In this document: piece after piece, positions 59,799 through 64,000 of the stretch
How positions within the stretch are numbered: position 1 is the stretch's first letter
Layout of the letters: every line of letters begins with the position of its first letter
Assembly (NCBI RefSeq): GCF_017876155.1
Contig: NZ_JAGINP010000013.1
Location: 1 to 64,000, forward strand
Source of the DNA: Azospirillum rugosum
GTDB lineage: Bacteria > Pseudomonadota > Alphaproteobacteria > Azospirillales > Azospirillaceae
DNA length: 64,000 nucleotides
Direction: 5' to 3'
The notes under the pieces: generated by a model
Database searches by the model: none
Told to the model about the DNA's origin: nothing
Seen by the model: the letters and a program-made list of their open reading frames with translations, nothing else
Program-made: the position numbers and the translations under genes

Positions 59799-60461
59799 GT
59801 GCCGGATGCCGAGGCGGTCCGCGCCGGACAGGCGGCCTACACCGGCTGGATCCTGAAATGGGTCTATGACGGGCTGGTCCTCGGCTTTTCCAACCACCGC
59901 CTCTGGCGCTGCCCGACCGCGCGGCTGCTCGACCTCTATGACGCCAACGTCACCAGCAACCACCTGGACGTCGGGGTCGGCACGGGCTGGTACCTGGACC
60001 ACTGCCGCTTTCCGGATCCGGAGCCGCGGCTGGCGTTGATGGACCTGAACGAGAACAGTCTCGCCTTCGCGGCGCGGCGGGTCGCGCGCTACCGGCCGGA
60101 AACCCACCGCCGCAACGCGCTGGAGCCGATTCGCTTCGACGATCCGGGCTTCGACTCGGTCGGGCTGATGTATCTGCTGCACTGCCTGCCCGGGACCATG
60201 GCGGACAAGGCCGTGGTGTTCGACCATCTGCGGCCGCTGCTGAACCGGGGCGCCGCGTTGTTCGGCGCGACGATCGTCCAGGGCTCCGCCCCGCGCGGCC
60301 CCATGGCGCAGCGTCTGATGGACCTCTACAACGCAAAGGGTGTCTTTTCGAATCGGGAGGACACGGCGGAGGCGCTCGACCGGGAACTGGCGGCGCGCTT
60401 CCCACGCCACGACGTGGCGCTGGTCGGCTGCGTCGCCGTGTTCCGCGCCTTCGCCGACTGA
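59799..60461 (+). CDS. class I SAM-dependent methyltransferase
   Basis: A 220-residue methyltransferase with motif I LDVGVGTGWYLDHC, motif II LALMDLNENSLAFAARR and a later GLMYLLHCLPG. The substrate cannot be read. The GTG at 59799 has GGGGAG in the end of parB, so the gene is the tail of the par operon. I do not recall such a gene next to parB as conserved, so its link to partition is probably accidental. Confidence 0.75.
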   Translation: MPDAEAVRAGQAAYTGWILKWVYDGLVLGFSNHRLWRCPTARLLDLYDANVTSNHLDVGVGTGWYLDHCRFPDPEPRLALMDLNENSLAFAARRVARYRPETHRRNALEPIRFDDPGFDSVGLMYLLHCLPGTMADKAVVFDHLRPLLNRGAALFGATIVQGSAPRGPMAQRLMDLYNAKGVFSNREDTAEALDRELAARFPRHDVALVGCVAVFRAFAD

Positions 60462-60484
60462 CGCCCTGCCCTACCGCCGGGGTC

Positions 60485-61507
60485 CTACCGGCGTGCCAGG
60501 GAGGCGAGCTGGAACAGCACGCGGGCGCAGATGGTCTGGTCCGGCATGTTGGTGCGCTTGCAGTCGGCCTCGGCGTCCACCAGACGTTCCAGCGCTTGGC
60601 GGACCAGGGGCGCGGACCAGCGGCGCGCCTGGTTCACCAGCCGTGGCTTCATCTTGAAGAACACCGGCGGGCGCAGCGACTCGACCGCGGCGTCCGGGGA
60701 TTTGCCGGCGGCGACCTGGCCCGCCACCAATTGCAGGCGCTGGAAGTGCCGCTGCGCGGTGCGCAGGATCGCCACCGCCGCCATGCCTTCCGCGAACAGC
60801 CGCGCCAGCGAGCGGTCGAGTGTCGGGAAGTCGCCCTCCGCCGCCGCCCAGATCGGCTCGTCCAGCGACAGAGCGGCGCTGTCGCCGACGCAGGCCTGCG
60901 CATCCTCCAGCCGGACGCGCTTCTCACCGCCCATGTAGAGCGCCAGCTTCTCCACCTCGCCGCGCGCGACCATGCGGTCGCCGACGAGGTTGCCGGCCAG
61001 GAAGGTCAGCGCGTCCGGATCGGCGGTCAGGCCGTGCCCGTGCAGGATGTCGGCGATCACGCGGCCGAGCGACGCCTCCTCCTCCACATAGCAGGGAATG
61101 GCCACGGCGGAGTCGGCGCCCTCGAACAGGGTGCGCAGTTTCGACCGGTTGGCGAGGTCGCCGGCCTCCACCACCACGAGGCTGTCGCCGGGCGGCAGGT
61201 CGGCCAGGAAGGCGGTGAAGGCGGCGGCCGTGTTGTCCTCCGCCTCGCGCACGCGGATCAGACGGCGCCCGCCGGTGAAGGCGATGGCGGCGGCCTCGTC
61301 GGCCAGCCGCGCGGGATCGTCGGCGACGGCGCGGCCCAGCATCTCCGTCACCCGGAAGGGATCGGACAGGTCCTGGACGACGGTGCGCCCCACGGTCATC
61401 GCGCGGTCGCGCACGAGGCCGTTGTCGGGGCCATAGAACAGCACGACCCGGATCCGGGGATCCGGGCTGCGCAGGAAGCCGTCGACGGCCTTCGGTTGCA
61501 GCTTCAT
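60485..61507 (-). CDS. holA: DNA polymerase III delta subunit
   Basis: A 340-residue clamp-loader subunit. It has VVLFYGPDNGLVRDRAM near the start (degenerate P-loop, as expected for delta), a middle GNLVGDRMVARGEVEKLALY segment, and a C-terminal helical collar (LERLVDAEADCKRTNMPD). leuS-lptE-holA form a minus-strand group convergent with the par operon. Confidence 0.93.
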   Translation of the reverse strand: MKLQPKAVDGFLRSPDPRIRVVLFYGPDNGLVRDRAMTVGRTVVQDLSDPFRVTEMLGRAVADDPARLADEAAAIAFTGGRRLIRVREAEDNTAAAFTAFLADLPPGDSLVVVEAGDLANRSKLRTLFEGADSAVAIPCYVEEEASLGRVIADILHGHGLTADPDALTFLAGNLVGDRMVARGEVEKLALYMGGEKRVRLEDAQACVGDSAALSLDEPIWAAAEGDFPTLDRSLARLFAEGMAAVAILRTAQRHFQRLQLVAGQVAAGKSPDAAVESLRPPVFFKMKPRLVNQARRWSAPLVRQALERLVDAEADCKRTNMPDQTICARVLFQLASLARR

Positions 61508-61546
61508 GGGGAAACCTCCCCGGCCCGCGGTGCGGCGGCCATGCCG

Positions 61547-62113
61547 TTACGGTGTCGCGCTTCCGGTCCCGGCACCGGTCCCGTCGTCGACTTTGATCTC
61601 CGGCGGGCGGTTCAGGTACATCGCGACGCGCGCGGTGATGTCGTTGGAGACTTCGAGCAGCGCGCGGTCGTAGGCGTTCTCGACGGTCACAAGCCCGGCG
61701 TACTGCTGCTCCAGCACGTTGTAGCTGATGAAGGAGCGGGACAGGGCCGACAGCACGACCTTGCCGGTCGCGATGTCCACCAGCTGGTACGGCGCGTAGA
61801 CGACCAGCTGCGCGCGAACCGCCGTGGCGTCCTTCTGCAGGGCCAGCTTCTGCTCGGCCGCGGTCAGGGTGGTCAGCAGGCGGTATTGCGAATGGGCCGG
61901 CCGCCCGTCCTTGTAGAAACGGTCGATCAGCAGGTTGCGAAGCTGCTGGCCGTACTGGTCGGGGATGATCCCGATGTCGACCTCCTGCAGCTTCGCGCTG
62001 ACGTTCGCAGCACCCCGACCGCCGTAGAGCGGCTGGAACCCGCAGGCGGCGGTGCCCAGGGCGACGGGCGCCAGCACGGCGAGGGTCAGCAGCCCCCGCC
62101 GAGTCGGTCGCAT
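61547..62113 (-). CDS. lptE: LPS-assembly lipoprotein LptE
   Basis: A 188-residue outer-membrane lipoprotein that plugs LptD. It has a signal peptide with lipobox LGTAAC (Cys at residue 24 from this start), then GFQPLYGG, which is typical of LptE, and a later LLTTLTAAEQKLALQKDA. A start at 62155 adds 14 residues and overlaps the leuS stop by 14 bp; the shorter form gives a better signal peptide and has AGGG upstream. It lies between leuS and holA, as usual. Confidence 0.92.
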   Translation of the reverse strand: MRPTRRGLLTLAVLAPVALGTAACGFQPLYGGRGAANVSAKLQEVDIGIIPDQYGQQLRNLLIDRFYKDGRPAHSQYRLLTTLTAAEQKLALQKDATAVRAQLVVYAPYQLVDIATGKVVLSALSRSFISYNVLEQQYAGLVTVENAYDRALLEVSNDITARVAMYLNRPPEIKVDDGTGAGTGSATP

Positions 62114-62141
62114 CAGGCCCTGCACCGTCCGGCGGGTCGGC

Positions 62142-64000
62142 TTAGACGACGACATTGATCACCCGGTTCGGCACGACGATCACCTTGCGCACGGGCTTGC
62201 CCTCCAAGGCGCGCTGGACGTTGGGGTCGGCCAGCGCGGTCTGCTCCGCGGCGTCCTTGGCCATGTCGCGCGGCAGCTCCAGCGTGGCGCGCAGCTTGCC
62301 GTTGACCTGCACCGCGACGGTGACCGAGTCCTCCACCACCAGCGCCGCGTCGGCCTGGGGCCAGGGCTGGTTCACCAGCAGCGTGGTGTGGCCCAGCTGG
62401 GCCCACAGCTCCTCGCCCAGGTGCGGCATCATCGGGCCGACCAGGCGGACGATGGCCTCAAAGCCCTCGCGCAGGACCCAGGCCTCGCCCTCCCCCTGGC
62501 CGTCCAGTTCCGCCAGAGCGTTGGACAGCTCGCGCACGCGGGCGACGGCCTTGTTGAAGCGGAACTTCTCCAGGTCCTCCGACACGCCGGCGATGGTCTT
62601 GTGGACCAGGCGGCGGGTCGCCTCGGCTTTGGCGCTCAGCGCGTCGGGTTTCGCCGAGCCCGCCGTCGGCAGCGCCACCGGGGCCTCGGTCACCATGCGC
62701 CACAGACGGTTGATGTAGCGCCAGGCGCCGTCGATGCCGGCTTCCGTCCACTCCAGGTCGCGCTCCGGCGGGCTGTCGGACAGCATGAACAGGCGGGCGG
62801 CGTCGGCGCCGTAGGTGCCGATGATGTGCGCCGGGTCCACCACGTTCTTCTTGGACTTCGACATCTTCTCGACACGGCCGACGGTGACCGCGCCGTTGTT
62901 GTCGGTGCGGATGTACTGGCCCAGGTCGTTCTTCTGGATGTCGGTCGGGGCCAGCCAGGCGCCGGTCGCCGCGTCCTTGTAGGTCTCGTGGTTGACCATG
63001 CCCTGGGTGAAGAGGCCGGCGAAGGGCTCCTCCACGTTCAGGTAGCCGCACTGCTTCAGCGCCCGCGTCCAGAAGCGGGAGTAGAGCAGGTGCAGCACGG
63101 CGTGCTCGATGCCGCCGATGTACTGGTCGACCGCCAGCCAGTAGTCCACCGCCTCCCGCGTGAAGGCCGCATCCTCGACCTGGGGCGAGCAGAAGCGGGC
63201 GAAGTACCAGCTCGACTCGATGAAGGTGTCGAAGGTGTCGGTCTCGCGCACCGCCGGCTTGCCGCAGGTCGGGCAGCTGGTGTGCTTCCAGGTCGGGTGA
63301 TGGTCCAGCGGGTTGCCGGGCTTGTCGAAGGTGACATCCTCGGGCAGCACGACCGGCAGGTCCTGCGCCGGCACCGGGACGATGCCGCAGCTCTCGCAAT
63401 GGATGACCGGGATCGGGCAGCCCCAGTAACGCTGGCGGGACACGCCCCAGTCGCGCAGGCGGTACTGGGTGGTGCGCTCGCCCTTCCCCATCTCCTCCAG
63501 CCGGCGGCCGACTTCCTGCTTGGCGGGCTCGACCTCCATGCCGTCCAGGAAGCGCGAGTTGCGCAGCAGGCCGGGGCCCGTGTAGGCCTCGGTCCCGATG
63601 GTGAAGCTGGCCGGGTCGGCGTCGGCCGGGACGACCACCGGGGTGACCGGCAGGCCGTACTTGCGGGCGAAGTCCAGGTCGCGCTGGTCGTGCGCCGGGC
63701 AGCCGAAGATGGCGCCGGTGCCGTATTCCATCAGCACGAAGTTGGCGACATAGACCGGCAGCTCCCAGTTCGGGTCGAACGGGTGCACGACCTTCAGACC
63801 GGTGTCGAAGCCCTTCTTCTCCGCGGTCTCGATCGCCTCCTCGCTGGTGCCCAGGCGGTTGCACTCCGCGATGAACTCCGCGAGCGCGGGGTTGTTCGCG
63901 GCGAGTTCGGCGGCCAGCGGGTGGTTGGCGGAGATGGCGGCGAAGGAGGCGCCGAACAGCGTATCCGGACGGGTCGTGAAGACCTCCAGCTTGTCGTCGC
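62142..64000 (-). CDS. leuS: leucyl-tRNA synthetase, C-terminal two thirds (cut by window end)
   Basis: About 619 codons are visible; the start lies beyond base 64000. The editing domain is seen at the right edge ([18 protein letters not shown]). The zinc-type insertion holds [16 protein letters not shown] and SCPTCGK. The KMSKS loop reads [14 protein letters not shown] and is intact. The anticodon-binding region ends in [13 protein letters not shown]. The N-terminal HIGH motif is outside the window. It heads the leuS-lptE-holA group. Confidence 0.96.
   Translation of the reverse strand, partial: DDKLEVFTTRPDTLFGASFAAISANHPLAAELAANNPALAEFIAECNRLGTSEEAIETAEKKGFDTGLKVVHPFDPNWELPVYVANFVLMEYGTGAIFGCPAHDQRDLDFARKYGLPVTPVVVPADADPASFTIGTEAYTGPGLLRNSRFLDGMEVEPAKQEVGRRLEEMGKGERTTQYRLRDWGVSRQRYWGCPIPVIHCESCGIVPVPAQDLPVVLPEDVTFDKPGNPLDHHPTWKHTSCPTCGKPAVRETDTFDTFIESSWYFARFCSPQVEDAAFTREAVDYWLAVDQYIGGIEHAVLHLLYSRFWTRALKQCGYLNVEEPFAGLFTQGMVNHETYKDAATGAWLAPTDIQKNDLGQYIRTDNNGAVTVGRVEKMSKSKKNVVDPAHIIGTYGADAARLFMLSDSPPERDLEWTEAGIDGAWRYINRLWRMVTEAPVALPTAGSAKPDALSAKAEATRRLVHKTIAGVSEDLEKFRFNKAVARVRELSNALAELDGQGEGEAWVLREGFEAIVRLVGPMMPHLGEELWAQLGHTTLLVNQPWPQADAALVVEDSVTVAVQVNGKLRATLELPRDMAKDAAEQTALADPNVQRALEGKPVRKVIVVPNRVINVVV

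Overview
This looks like about 64 kb of the origin-proximal part of a high-GC alphaproteobacterial chromosome, most likely Rhodospirillales and Azospirillum-like. The evidence is the gene order hemE / DnaA-box-rich spacer / ppsR, a parS-containing mnmE-mnmG-rsmG-parA-parB block, a MucR regulator, HslV with a short propeptide, and the composition. The genus is inferred from overall resemblance. I saw no rRNA, tRNA, CRISPR array, prophage or insertion sequence. Almost every base belongs to a recognisable housekeeping or accessory gene.

Layout. 0-6 kb: mucR and tusA (divergent), rimI-tsaB, a D-Ala-D-Ala dipeptidase, a degenerate polysaccharide deacetylase, nfuA and a class III nucleotide cyclase. 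6-11.5 kb: a BrnT/BrnA-like pair, a membrane-anchored spermidine-synthase-like protein, an Ada-like regulator, DUF2244, nth and a bactofilin. 11.5-16.8 kb: an EI24 protein, a 3' fragment of a ketoacyl synthase gene, an adenosine-kinase-type PfkB gene, a TauE / TIGR02186 / universal stress operon, and dapB. 16.8-19.5 kb: zinc uptake, with znuA divergent from znuCB around a Zur-like operator. 19.46-19.98 kb: a candidate type I toxin-antitoxin locus that I believe is undescribed. 20-24 kb: lutABC (L-lactate oxidation), an Smr protein and an XRE regulator. 24-29.5 kb: a PAS histidine kinase, hslVU and a lipoprotein with a pseudo-protease domain. 29.6-33.8 kb: hisB-hisH-GNAT-hisA-hisF-hisE-hinT. 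33.9-39.6 kb: DUF2279, mltA, a Tim44-like gene, fxsA, secB and rho. 40-45.5 kb: a P-type ATPase, hemJ, hemH and hemE. 45.48-45.90 kb: the probable chromosome origin. 45.9-49.7 kb: ppsR-maf-aroE-coaE-dnaQ. 49.8-54.1 kb: an oxidoreductase, ogt, a DUF255 protein, DUF6489 and a thin [2Fe-2S] ferredoxin. 54.1-64 kb: mnmE-mnmG-rsmG-parA-parB, a methyltransferase, holA, lptE and leuS (cut by the window end).

How the parts fit together. The window carries the replication and segregation core: an origin with at least six DnaA-box-like 9-mers, two perfect and two near-perfect parS sites, and parA/parB. Compared with the Caulobacter-type order (rho next to mnmE, dnaQ next to secB), the block rho-hemJ-hemH-hemE-ori-ppsR-maf-aroE-coaE-dnaQ is inverted. 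Dispersed palindromic repeats lie at both junctions. Four loci carry a REP-like palindrome and three carry a CCCTCTCCC-type inverted repeat.

The most interesting signals are these. (1) Between znuB and lutA a 22-residue hydrophobic peptide gene converges with a promoter-driven short RNA on a bidirectional terminator. The RNA's predicted 5' end is a perfect 16-nt complement of the peptide's start-codon region. This is the architecture of Fst/par-type type I toxin-antitoxin loci. (2) The 9-mer TTGACGCAA is strongly over-represented between 17.9 and 28.9 kb. (3) There is an origin-centred inversion. (4) There is a FabF-type C-terminal remnant, and there are two degenerate enzymes.
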